A DNA stretch of 64,000 bases from Mycobacterium sp. 050128 (GTDB lineage Bacteria > Actinomycetota > Actinomycetes > Mycobacteriales > Mycobacteriaceae). Where the stretch lies: contig NZ_JAZGLW010000007.1 of assembly GCF_036409155.1 (NCBI RefSeq), positions 1 to 64,000 on the forward strand. The letters run 5' to 3'. The notes under the pieces are model-generated. The model was not told the DNA's origin. It saw only the letters and a program-made list of their open reading frames with translations, and did no database searches. The translations under genes were made by a program, and so were the position numbers. Of this stretch, positions 39,093-47,295 are shown piece after piece. Numbering within the stretch: the first letter of the stretch is position 1; every line of letters begins with the position of its first letter.

Positions 39093-39535
39093 TTACCGGT
39101 TGTTGGTGGGTCGGCGGCGTTGGGAGCGCTGTGCGCGGGTTTGCAAGATGAATCGTGCCCACCAGCTCGGCGCCGGCCCGGTTTGCAGGAAGGCTAATTG
39201 TTGTCTCGAGAGACCGATTGGATCTCCGGCGGGATTGATTCCAGTGATGAGGACCGTTCCGTGCAATAGCGGGACTGCATGTGCTGATAGCCCGGAGGCG
39301 GCGTAGAGATTCAGCGTTGCTATCTTGTTGACCGCGGATTGGGCGGCGGTATCGAACCAGAACACCACGTTGGACCGGTATCTGTACCGCTTCGCGGTGA
39401 TCTGCGCGTCGTTGACGAGGAATCAGCCGTGATCGAAGTGGCCCCGCCGTCTATCGCCGCCGGGATAGAGCCGGCCTCATCCACCAAACGCAACCCGTGA
39501 ATGCGGCGGTAGCGCTGGGTTAAGAGAAGGCATCG
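39093..39535 (-). pseudogene. Decayed paralogue of the gene at 38481
   Basis: The C-terminal part reads VFWFDTAAQSAVNKIATLNLYAASGLSAHAVPLLHG and GLSRQQ, closely parallel to DFWF...LLLAATRLTARTVPLLRG...GLTRQQ in the protein at 38481. Upstream pieces of the same family (SLNPALPPHS; RIHGLRLVDEAG) lie in other frames up to about 39535. At least two frameshifts separate them. The two copies face each other. Confidence 0.55.
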
Positions 39536-39702
39536 ATCCGGTCGCGCCTCGGTGGGAAGCCTGCGATCTGAGTGGGGCGCCGGTACTATCGACACAGGTA
39601 GTCATCCCGACAGGGCGACGGAGCCCCAGAGAGCCGGCATTCGTTCCTTTATGCCTCGGCACTGAAATATTCTCCCTTACTCCACCTTTCGTGAGGATAG
39701 TG

Positions 39703-39888
39703 ATGCGCGACGAACTATTTTTTGGCTTCAGTGAAACCGGGTGGGATGAGGCGCCCTGGGACGTCGAACCGACATTCACTGCTGATGAGTTGCAGGTCCT
39801 GCTTAACCCGGCGCTATCGGTCGCTGAGGCCGCCGCCCGCGTGGGCTGCGTCGAACACGACGTTCTACGGTTGCGTCGAACGGCCTGA
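39703..39888 (+). CDS. Small protein with HTH-like end
   Basis: This 61-residue protein starts at ATG 39703 (MRDELFFGFSETGWDEAPW). It ends in LSVAEAAARVGCVEHDVLRLRR, which has the spacing of a DNA-binding HTH. It lies 90 bases before the first DUF4226 gene on the same strand. Family not recognised. Confidence 0.5.
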   Translation: MRDELFFGFSETGWDEAPWDVEPTFTADELQVLLNPALSVAEAAARVGCVEHDVLRLRRTA

Positions 39889-39978
39889 AAACAGCGTTCG
39901 TGCCATTAGGGCACCGTCGCCTGGGCTCCGCTAACAATTGGCGTTAGCCACCTGTGGGGGGCGGGTGATAATGCAAGT

Positions 39979-41157
39979 GTGTCGATTGAGCAGGTAGCCG
40001 CCCAAGCGGTGGCGGTGGTGCAGCGTGCCCGCGGATTGTTCGGCTCTTCACCGCAGCCCCCGACCCCCGGTGAGCCCACCCTGGAATCGGCCGCCCAAAT
40101 AGTCAGCGGCGCAGGAGCCCGCGCCTCGGTGATGTCCGGCGACCTCGTCGATGCACACCGGGGCTTTGTCCACGACGCCACCACACGACTGACCAGCAAC
40201 GGACACACCGACGCCAGCCTGCACCAAAGCTTGGGCAGCGCCGCACTACTCAACCAGGTCGGCGCCCGCCAACTCGACACGATCACCGAGCAAACCCGCG
40301 CCCTGACTCAAGCCGCACCCGGCGCCCGCTCCCCCGCCGCACAACGCACCCTGCTCCAAGGCCTGCGCACCCAAGTCTCGGCGGCCAACACCGTGCTCAA
40401 CACCACCGAACAACAATCAAGCACCCTGGCCGGACAAATCCGCGCCCTCGACTACCAACCCGGCAGCCGCATCCAAGCAACCGGCTTCGGCCAAGGCCCC
40501 CTCCCTGAATCCCCTGCCAGCACCTCCCCTGATCAGCCCCAGCCCGCGATCGACCCGCGAAATCCGTTCGTCGGTGATGAGCGGTTCGGGTATTGGCAAG
40601 ATGTCATCCCACCGCCGTACGTGGGTAAGAATCCGCCCCCGCCGTGGACTGGTCACCGCCCCCTGGCGGACATGCCTGCCGGCGGGCCAACAGGATTTTA
40701 TGTGACCGGAGGCAAAACGTGGGCCGACGACAACGCGCCACCAATGGCGTACCTCGAGGAACAATATAAGTTCCGCATCTCCGGCGTGGACTACACCGGC
40801 TATACCCGCACCGTCGGAGGCCAGCAGCAGCAGTGGTTGCAATACACCTACGACTCCCAACGGTTTAGTCGGGTCAATCTCGGCGGTGACATCTGGGCGC
40901 CGAAGGGCCCTAATGAGATCACCGGCGAGCTCGGGGGTGTGAGCACTGGCGGGCTGGCGGGCATTAACCCGCCGCCGAAAATTGGCCCATGGCAACCGAT
41001 GTCACTGCCGCAGATCGCGACGCTCTCGGCGGCCAACCCCACGGTGCAGTACTACATGCCTGGCGGCTGTGGCGGCCAATTCACATTCGTCAATGGTTCG
41101 CCGGTAGGCGGTGTCGCACCTGCGCCGGTGATTCCGAGCATCATCGCCGCGCGCTGA
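39979..41157 (+). CDS. DUF4226 protein with variable C-terminal domain (A)
   Basis: This 392-residue protein has an all-helical N-terminal domain (1-173; SIEQVAAQAVAVVQRARGLFG, LLQGLRTQVSAANTVLN, LAGQIRALDY) of the mycobacterial DUF4226 type. It is probably a secreted WXG/LXG-like adaptor, which is inference. A Pro linker and a unique C-terminal domain follow (YWQDVIPPPYVG, YKFRISGVDYTGYTRTV, QYYMPGGCGG). The N-terminal part is identical to that of the next gene. It starts at GTG 39979 with -10-like GATAAT exactly six bases upstream and no ribosome site, hence leaderless. The C-terminal part may be an effector; no immunity gene is evident. Confidence 0.8.
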   Translation: MSIEQVAAQAVAVVQRARGLFGSSPQPPTPGEPTLESAAQIVSGAGARASVMSGDLVDAHRGFVHDATTRLTSNGHTDASLHQSLGSAALLNQVGARQLDTITEQTRALTQAAPGARSPAAQRTLLQGLRTQVSAANTVLNTTEQQSSTLAGQIRALDYQPGSRIQATGFGQGPLPESPASTSPDQPQPAIDPRNPFVGDERFGYWQDVIPPPYVGKNPPPPWTGHRPLADMPAGGPTGFYVTGGKTWADDNAPPMAYLEEQYKFRISGVDYTGYTRTVGGQQQQWLQYTYDSQRFSRVNLGGDIWAPKGPNEITGELGGVSTGGLAGINPPPKIGPWQPMSLPQIATLSAANPTVQYYMPGGCGGQFTFVNGSPVGGVAPAPVIPSIIAAR

Positions 41158-41266
41158 ACGAACGCCGCGTTTCGGCGATTGGGACGCGAGGCCGCGTGGT
41201 GGCCGGCAACTGCTCGCCTTCACAAAAGCGACTTTGACGTAGTAACGCGGGGGCGATAATGCTGGA

Positions 41267-42229
41267 GTGTCGATTGAGCAGGTAGCCGCCCAAGCGGTGG
41301 CGGTGGTGCAGCGTGCCCGCGGATTGTTCGGCTCTTCACCGCAGCCCCCGACCCCCGGTGAGCCCACCCTGGAATCGGCCGCCCAAATAGTCAGCGGCGC
41401 AGGAGCCCGCGCCTCGGTGATGTCCGGCGACCTCGTCGATGCACACCGGGGCTTTGTCCACGACGCCACCACACGACTGACCAGCAACGGACACACCGAC
41501 GCCAGCCTGCACCAAAGCTTGGGCAGCGCCGCACTACTCAACCAGGTCGGCGCCCGCCAACTCGACACGATCACCGAGCAAACCCGCGCCCTGACTCAAG
41601 CCGCACCCGGCGCCCGCTCCCCCGCCGCACAACGCACCCTGCTCCAAGGCCTGCGCACCCAAGTCTCGGCGGCCAACACCGTGCTCAACACCACCGAACA
41701 ACAATCAAGCACCCTGGCCGGACAAATCCGCGCCCTCGACTACCAACCCGGCAGCCGCATCCAAGCAACCGGCTTCGGCCAGGACCCGCCGCCGGCCTCT
41801 CCGGCAACCGGTGAGCCGCCACACGGTAAAGATCCGCGCTACTGGATCGATGTCACCAAAATCATCGCTGTTGGGCCAGGAGAATTGGCCCCGTACGGGA
41901 CTAAGCAGATCGGGCCAGGCTTGTGGTATCCCGACGATGACGGGCTGTCGATGTCGGGTCCCGCGCCGGCGAAGTATCCACTGGATAACGCCACGATTAC
42001 CCGGCAAGACCCGCACTTGCTGGGACCCTACGGTACGAAGGAATTGGCGCCGGGGATCTTCGCGCCTGACCCTCGTCGGGCTTACGGCGTTGAGCAGCCA
42101 TGGCCTCCGCCGCAGCAGCCGATTGATGTGCGCGACGTCATCCACGTCGCTGAGGGCGATAAGGCCCCATACGGATATTACGAGTACCTGCCTGGTTGGT
42201 TTGCGCCCCTAGTACCTGGTCCGCATTAG
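41267..42229 (+). CDS. DUF4226 protein with variable C-terminal domain (B)
   Basis: This 320-residue protein has residues 1-173 identical to the preceding protein, also at the base level as far as I compared. After GFGQ the sequence switches to a different C-terminus. That contains three imperfect repeats of an APYGTKxLxPG(x)(F/Y/W)xPD type (LAPYGTKQIGPGLWYPDD; GPYGTKELAPGIFAPDP; APYGYYEYLPGWFAP). GTG 41267 again has GATAAT six bases upstream. It is a recent duplication with a swapped cassette. Confidence 0.8.
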   Translation: MSIEQVAAQAVAVVQRARGLFGSSPQPPTPGEPTLESAAQIVSGAGARASVMSGDLVDAHRGFVHDATTRLTSNGHTDASLHQSLGSAALLNQVGARQLDTITEQTRALTQAAPGARSPAAQRTLLQGLRTQVSAANTVLNTTEQQSSTLAGQIRALDYQPGSRIQATGFGQDPPPASPATGEPPHGKDPRYWIDVTKIIAVGPGELAPYGTKQIGPGLWYPDDDGLSMSGPAPAKYPLDNATITRQDPHLLGPYGTKELAPGIFAPDPRRAYGVEQPWPPPQQPIDVRDVIHVAEGDKAPYGYYEYLPGWFAPLVPGPH

Positions 42230-42465
42230 GTCGCGGCTCGTGAAAGCAATCACTCAGCGCCGAATGCCGTCCATGGGGCGGCACTTGCCACACCGCGCCG
42301 TCGCAGATTCATCTTGTGCACGTTGGGTCCACGAAGTCTGTCCGATGGCCCCCACTGCACCGTTTCAGGTCCAACAAGATCGCGGCGCATGCATATGACT
42401 GCCACACAGTTGAGCTGGAATCACCGTCACCTAATCGGCACAAATGAAGTTCGGGAGGAGCTTTC
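42230..42465. other. Short intergenic region
   Basis: No gene seen. A strong GGAGGAG ribosome site at the right end belongs to the gene at 42466. Confidence 0.4.
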
Positions 42466-43098
42466 ATGACTGCGTCAAACCCACTGCTATCGGGGCGCGT
42501 TCCCTTAACGGAGGCGATGCCGGCGCTACCGCCTGCGCGTGAGTTTTTGACGTCGGCGGGGTTCGCCGGCGCCGGCGCGCTGCTTGCGGCCTTGATCGTT
42601 GCCGGTGTCGCGGTGTTCGCCTGGCGCGGTTTCTCTAACCGGCATCGTCTGCTGCTTGAGCAGCAAGAGCGCCACCACCGGGAGCTGCGCGAAGACGAGC
42701 GACGCGCTGTGAGCGTGCAGGAATGCCGAGAGAGGCTGGCATGGGTGGTGGACAAGGGTGGCATCGAGCCTGCCGCTAGCGAGGGCGCCACGGTGGGATT
42801 TGGACCGGAATTGGCCTTGGCCGTCCTGCAGGGAATACACGACGACGCCCAGAAACTCGACGACGCCGCCTTGGTGAGGGCCGCCGCGGTTCAGCTCACT
42901 CAGCTCTCACGGGTGCTGGCTAAGCAAAGCGGTGACCTTCCACAGGTCACGGCCGTAAATCCATTGCCTGCAGATCCAGCCCCGGGTGCAAAGCCGGTGT
43001 CGAACGGGGACCCGGACCTGGTGGCGGCGGGCGCGGGTGAGGACGCGAGCCCACCCGCGGCGAAGGTCCCTGCCGGCGGGAGGCGCCGCCGCCAATGA
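42466..43098 (+). CDS. Membrane-anchored protein, unknown
   Basis: This 210-residue protein has one membrane helix (GFAGAGALLAALIVAGVAVFAW, about 32-53), a charged helical region (RHRLLLEQQERHHRELREDERRAV), a compact helical domain (about 90-145) and a Pro/Ala tail. GGAGG precedes the ATG. Its stop overlaps the start of the coiled-coil gene (ATGA), so the two probably form a complex at the membrane. Family not recognised. Confidence 0.65.
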   Translation: MTASNPLLSGRVPLTEAMPALPPAREFLTSAGFAGAGALLAALIVAGVAVFAWRGFSNRHRLLLEQQERHHRELREDERRAVSVQECRERLAWVVDKGGIEPAASEGATVGFGPELALAVLQGIHDDAQKLDDAALVRAAAVQLTQLSRVLAKQSGDLPQVTAVNPLPADPAPGAKPVSNGDPDLVAAGAGEDASPPAAKVPAGGRRRRQ

Positions 43099-44573
43099 CT
43101 CCTCTGATGCAGCAGATTGAGGAACTCGACGTCGAGACGTGGGCGGCGGTAACCAGGCAGGCGGCGCAAGCCGCGCTCGCTGCGGCGACCCGAGGTGGGA
43201 CCGCGCCTCCTGCAGAGGTTGCCGCAGCGGCGGCGATGAGTGAACAGGATCTCATCGATCACCGCCGGCGTTTCGGCTCTGCGCCCAAACGCCTTTCGAT
43301 GGTGCAGCAGCTGGTGCAAGCCGACCACCGGCGCGTTCTGGCCGAGCGCCAGGCCGAGAAAGCTGACCAAGATCGGCGGGACGCCGAAGCAGCAGCGGAT
43401 GCTGCGCGCGCTCAAGCAGAGCAGTCGGCGCACGCGGCTACCGCGGCGCGTGAGCGGGTGAGGGCGGTAGAAGCCGAAAGCGCCCGCAAAGACGCCCAGC
43501 GCGCCGAGGAACGGGCAGCGGCCCAACAACGGTTGGACTTGCTGCGCGGCGAGTTCGAACAGCTACGAGCCGGGGCTGCCGCCGATGCAGCGGCCGCCCG
43601 GGAAGCGCTCACCGCCGCTGAAGCGCGCGCCGAACAACGGTCGACGGAACGCATCGCTGAGCGGGCGGCGGCCGAACGAACCATCCAGGAGCTGCAAGAC
43701 GAGCTGGCCCGGGTCCGGGCCGACGCCGAGACCCACGTGGCGGCGGCTCGGGAAGAGGTTCGGGCGGCCGAAGAGCGGGCCGGGCAGCGGATGGCCGAGC
43801 GCGCTAACGAGCGTCAGGCCGCCGAACATCGGGTGCAGCAGGTTCGTGGCGAACTTGAGCAGGTACGAGCCGACGCCGCGGACGCTGTTGCGGCGGCGCG
43901 GGGGCAGGCCAGCGGAGAAATCGCTGCTGCCCAGGAGCAGATAGCGAAGGCAAGCGCCGCGGTGCAGGAGGCGACCGCTCGGGCGCAGACCGAGGCTGAG
44001 CAGGTGCGCGCCGAGGCCGCGGCACACGTCGCCGAGGCCCGCCGGCAGGCCGATGCGGCCATTACGGCCGCGAACCAGGCGGTGCACACCGAGATTGCCC
44101 GGGTTCACGCCGAGCGCGAGGAGATCCGCCTGGCCGCCGCTGTAAGCGACACGGGTTCCACGGAAACCCTGTTAAGTATTCCCGTCCCTCCGGCGCAGGT
44201 CCGCGCGCATACCGGTGCGATCGAAGACGCATTGTCTACGGTGCGCCAGGTTGATTACGTGCTCGAGGCCGCCGCAGCTGATGACGGGCGGTCACGAGCG
44301 GGCAGTGACGCGGAGCTGGTGGGCAGCCTGGTGGGCGCCGTCCAAGAGCAAGCCTGGGGGCTGTCGGAACAGCTACGCACCCTTCCGTCGCGCTTCAGCT
44401 CAGCTTGGGAAGTGCAGGTCGCACAGACTTATGTCGCGGCCGCGGCCAATGCCTATGGTGCTCTGCTGCAACGGATTGAGGCGGTGACCGAGCATCTGCG
44501 TAGCAACGGAGAAGCCGAACTCGTGGGGATCGTCACCGCGATGTTGGATGAGCATCCTTGGCGCCGAACGTAA
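43095..44573 (+). CDS. Long coiled-coil protein, unknown
   Basis: This 492-residue protein is almost entirely helical: about 90-350 is a continuous Ala/Glu/Arg/Gln heptad region with repeated units (AAEERA.QR.AERA..RQAAEHRVQQVRGELEQVR) arranged like a tandemly expanded rod. A globular C-terminal part of about 120 residues follows (RQVDYVLEAAAADDGRS, LPSRFSSAWEVQVAQTYV). It resembles KfrA-like or SMC-like rods of plasmids only in general form. Coupled with the membrane protein upstream, a structural or transfer role is possible (inference). Confidence 0.65.
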   Translation: MTPLMQQIEELDVETWAAVTRQAAQAALAAATRGGTAPPAEVAAAAAMSEQDLIDHRRRFGSAPKRLSMVQQLVQADHRRVLAERQAEKADQDRRDAEAAADAARAQAEQSAHAATAARERVRAVEAESARKDAQRAEERAAAQQRLDLLRGEFEQLRAGAAADAAAAREALTAAEARAEQRSTERIAERAAAERTIQELQDELARVRADAETHVAAAREEVRAAEERAGQRMAERANERQAAEHRVQQVRGELEQVRADAADAVAAARGQASGEIAAAQEQIAKASAAVQEATARAQTEAEQVRAEAAAHVAEARRQADAAITAANQAVHTEIARVHAEREEIRLAAAVSDTGSTETLLSIPVPPAQVRAHTGAIEDALSTVRQVDYVLEAAAADDGRSRAGSDAELVGSLVGAVQEQAWGLSEQLRTLPSRFSSAWEVQVAQTYVAAAANAYGALLQRIEAVTEHLRSNGEAELVGIVTAMLDEHPWRRT

Positions 44574-44817
44574 TTCACCCTTGAAGGTGGTTTGTCGAGC
44601 AATTCGGGTCGTACACGTAGGTTCCCCGCACGCACGACCGTGAAGCGGCGAATGCGTCGTCCGGCGCGATGCGGTAACTATCGGCGGACGATGCGTCAGG
44701 TGGCCGAAAGTTGTGCATGTGAAGCACTCTGGCGGCCATACGCTAAAAAGGTCAGCTCCCGATGAGGCCCGGAACGTCGAGGCCCTCGGGGTCACGCACG
44801 CCACGGGAAGGTAGTCG
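44574..44817. other. Short intergenic region
   Basis: No gene or strong repeat recognised in these 244 bases between the coiled-coil and SpdB-like genes. GGAAGG just before 44818 serves as ribosome site. Confidence 0.4.
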
Positions 44818-45771
44818 ATGGTTGCTGAGGAAACCACCAAAGAGACGCGCGCGGCGGTGCGTTTCTTCTGGACGTGGCTGTTGTTGGCGACCAGCGTTTC
44901 GGTCGCCGGCAACGTCGCCCACGCCGTGTTGACCGCGCCCCCGGGAACCGTTCGACTCGCCGCGGCGGCGGCTGTCGTGCCGCCGGCGGTGCTCTTAGGG
45001 GCCACCCACTCGGTGGCCCTGTTGGTCAAGACCCGACGCGTCGGCTTCATCTACTGGCTCGCGCTGGCGATGACCTTCGCTCTGGCAGGGTGCGCGTTCA
45101 TCCTGTCATTTGACGCGCTGCGTGACCTGGCGGTAGCGCTGGGCATGCCAGCATCTCGAGCATGGCTATGGCCGGTGGCCATCGACGTGTCGATCGCCAA
45201 TTCCACGCTGTCGCTGTTGTCGCTTTCTCCCCCACGCGCGGTGCCCGCAGCCGCGCCGGCTTCCGAGCATGTCGACGAGGTGCGTGACGTGCTAGCCGCG
45301 GCTGCTACCTCGTCAGCTCAGGCGGCACAGGGTGTGGCTTCCTCACCGCGAGCGAGGCAGCCACGGGCTTCGCAACCCGCTGCACGGCCCGCTCCCCCGC
45401 CGCTGGCTCCTTCTCCACCGGCTGGGCCCAGTAAGCCGTATCGGTCGCGATCAGAGGGTGCGAACCGGTCGCTGGCGGCCGTGGACGCTGTGCCCGGTGC
45501 GAGTGTGGACGTCAAGCAGTGGCGGCCGGCGGCCGATCAGCTGGTTCGCGACGGTGTGACGTCAAAGGATCCGGCGGTCGTGGCGGCCGTGTTGGCTGAA
45601 AACGCTGCGGGAACCGCGCCGAGCACCATCGGCCGCCGCCACAATCTGCATCACAGCACGGTCGGACGTATTGTGGCCGGCGCCCAGCACCGTGGGTTGT
45701 TTACCCGGCGGATTGCAGGCGGGCCGGTGTTGAGCGGGGTTGATTTGTCCGAATCTCCGGCTGCCTGCTGA
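44818..45771 (+). CDS. SpdB/DUF2637-type membrane protein with C-terminal HTH
   Basis: This 317-residue protein has four hydrophobic segments in the first 140 residues (FFWTWLLLATSVSVAGNVAHA, VLLGATHSVALLV, YWLALAMTFALAGCAFILSF, LWPVAIDVSIANSTL), typical of DUF2637. A Pro/Ala linker and a C-terminal HTH (VVAAVLAENAAGTAPSTIGRRHNLHHSTVGRIV) follow. Related proteins are found on actinobacterial conjugative plasmids, where SpdB-type proteins aid spread between mycelium compartments or cells. It supports a plasmid origin. The C-terminal segment has a decayed copy at 46119-46290. Confidence 0.78.
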   Translation: MVAEETTKETRAAVRFFWTWLLLATSVSVAGNVAHAVLTAPPGTVRLAAAAAVVPPAVLLGATHSVALLVKTRRVGFIYWLALAMTFALAGCAFILSFDALRDLAVALGMPASRAWLWPVAIDVSIANSTLSLLSLSPPRAVPAAAPASEHVDEVRDVLAAAATSSAQAAQGVASSPRARQPRASQPAARPAPPPLAPSPPAGPSKPYRSRSEGANRSLAAVDAVPGASVDVKQWRPAADQLVRDGVTSKDPAVVAAVLAENAAGTAPSTIGRRHNLHHSTVGRIVAGAQHRGLFTRRIAGGPVLSGVDLSESPAAC

Positions 45772-45774
45772 GGA

Positions 45775-46118
45775 TCAGGTCGTGCGCGCTGGCGAAGTTT
45801 TGGCGGACCCTCTCGTGCTCCAGGTTCTCATAGTCCTCGTCGATTCGATGTGGCCGTTATCCCAAGGCTGGCTGGGCGAAATGTAGGACATTCGGACCTT
45901 GCCATCGCAAAACTGTTGCAGCGCTTGAGAAACCAACTCCGGACCGTTGTCCATCCGCGACACCGTCGGAGGACCACCCGCCGCGGCGAACACCACCTCT
46001 AGCTCGGCGACGAGCCGCCGCGCAGTGATCGACCGCCCGACGATGTTCAGTAGCGACTCGCGGGTGTGTTCGTCGATCATCGAGGCGATCTTGATGGCCT
46101 TACCGTCGACGGTGGAGG
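45775..46118 (-). mobile_element. IS3-family transposase fragment (rve domain)
   Basis: The minus-strand frame contains IKIASMIDEHTRESLLNIV, RLVAELEVVFAAAGGPP, MDNGPELVSQALQQFC and SPSQPWDNGHIES, the central DDE integrase core of IS3-type OrfB. The N-terminal part and the last catalytic glutamate region are missing: after GHIES the frame turns into unrelated codons. Non-functional fragment. Confidence 0.75.
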
Positions 46119-46290
46119 GTGCTGCGACGTCACACCGCACCGAACCAACTCGTCGGCGGTGGGCCCGGCCATCGTGGCCGCAGTGTTGGCGGAATTTGCC
46201 GCAGGGACTGCCGAGCACGATCGGGCACCCTTCACAAGGTGCATCCCAGCACTGTTGGGCGGATCTTGTCCGGCGCAGTTTGCCTGAGCG
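46119..46290 (+). pseudogene. Decayed copy of the SpdB-like C-terminal HTH
   Basis: The plus strand reads GPAIVAAVLAEFAAGTA and, after a frame change, PSTIG and a HTH-like end. This matches DPAVVAAVLAENAAGTAPSTIGRRHN at the end of the intact gene at 44818-45771. The IS3 fragment lies exactly between the intact and the decayed copy. A second spdB-like gene was probably destroyed by the insertion and deletions. Confidence 0.6.
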
Positions 46291-46369
46291 ACTGATTGCG
46301 TCGTTACTCCCCCACGGCGGGTGTGTTCGGTCTCTTGGGGCGTCGTGTCATAGGGATCGACGCGGCGGG

Positions 46370-46531
46370 TCAGGATGCCTGCGACACCAGGGTGCGCAGG
46401 CTGAGTTCGCGCATCAGGTGCGGCAGGGTGACGCCCTGTCGATCGGCGGCTTCCTGTAGCGCTTGAAGGTCCTCTTTGGTAAAGCGAACTAGGACCTTGC
46501 CTGTCAGCTTTCGCTGCTCGCTGTTGCTCAC
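46370..46531 (-). CDS. Small ribbon-helix-helix-like protein
   Basis: This 53-residue protein starts at GTG 46531 after a strong GGAGGAAAC ribosome site. It reads MSNSEQRKLTGKVLVRFTKEDLQ..., with a strand (KVLVRFT) and two helices (KEDLQALQEAADRQG, TLPHLMRELSLRTL) in the RHH pattern. Similar short proteins act as mobilisation accessory proteins (MobC-like) or antitoxins. It is divergent from the gene at 46718, and the gap between holds an inverted repeat and direct repeats. It is short enough to be overlooked by length cut-offs. Confidence 0.65.
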   Translation of the reverse strand: MSNSEQRKLTGKVLVRFTKEDLQALQEAADRQGVTLPHLMRELSLRTLVSQAS

Positions 46532-46587
46532 GTTTCCTCCGGCACCTCGGCGGGGTCGACCTCACCTCGTCGTGACGTTGTTAGTTT

Positions 46588-46603
46588 ACGACATTTGTGT
46601 CGT
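46588..46603. promoter_or_regulatory. ACGACA/TGTCGT inverted repeat, likely RHH operator
   Basis: Perfect 6-bp arms with a TTTG centre lie 57 bases upstream of the RHH gene start. The following TTAATTAG recurs as CTAATTAG near 46650, so TGTCnnTAATTAG occurs twice in the divergent gap. Suggests autoregulation of the RHH gene and/or control of 46718. Confidence 0.5.
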
Positions 46604-46717
46604 TAATTAGGCACATCGGGCCGTGAAGAGTGTCGCCATGTCGCTATGATGTCTCTAATTAGCAGCATAGTGTCCTAAAGGAGGACTGCGGCTCTTAGCG
46701 GCCGACGTAATTCGACG

Positions 46718-47161
46718 ATGACTCTTGCGAAGCAGCCGCCGCCGGGTGTGGAAACCACACCGGGCGGTCCGGTCGTGTCGTTGTCGGAGGCCGCCAAGCG
46801 GCTCAAGAAGGATCCGCGGACACTGATCCGCGCGATCACGTCCGGCGAGATCCGCGGCGGAGCGATGCCGCGTCCCGAGCGCTTGCGGTGGTATGTCTAC
46901 GCCGATGAGCTTCCGCCGCTGCCCGGTGCCGCCACCGTCGCCCCACCGTCGAGCATTGAGGTCGATGGGCTTCGCGCACAGTTGGTTTCGCTGACCGAGG
47001 CCAACCGCTTGCTGATCGCTGCGCAGCAGGATCTACTCGACGCCGATCGTGCCACCAACGAGGCGACCGACAAGTATCGGGCGGTGGCGCGCAGTTACTT
47101 AGACGCGCTGGCGCAGTTCATGACGCCGGGCAATCTGGGCGAGCTGGCCGACCAGCTGTAG
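46718..47161 (+). CDS. Excisionase-like HTH protein with coiled coil
   Basis: This 147-residue protein has an HTH of excisionase/MerR form (VVSLSEAAKRLKKDPRTLIRAITSGEIRGGAMPRPERLRWYVYADEL) and a long C-terminal helix (DGLRAQLVSLTEANRLLIAAQQDLLDADRATNEATDKYRAV). AAAGGAGG lies too far upstream (about 46676) to be its ribosome site. It ends 134 bases from the convergent parB gene. It could be a KfrA-like plasmid regulator (inference). Confidence 0.6.
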   Translation: MTLAKQPPPGVETTPGGPVVSLSEAAKRLKKDPRTLIRAITSGEIRGGAMPRPERLRWYVYADELPPLPGAATVAPPSSIEVDGLRAQLVSLTEANRLLIAAQQDLLDADRATNEATDKYRAVARSYLDALAQFMTPGNLGELADQL

Positions 47162-47295
47162 TGGGCACTACCGCGCCGAGTTATAGCCCAACGAAATCGC
47201 TTCGAGCGGAGCGTTGTTGGGGCCGGTCACTAGCGGCTGAAACCACGACGAATCCCTGCGGCGGTAAATCGTCACGTGACGCACCGCCGAGGTGC

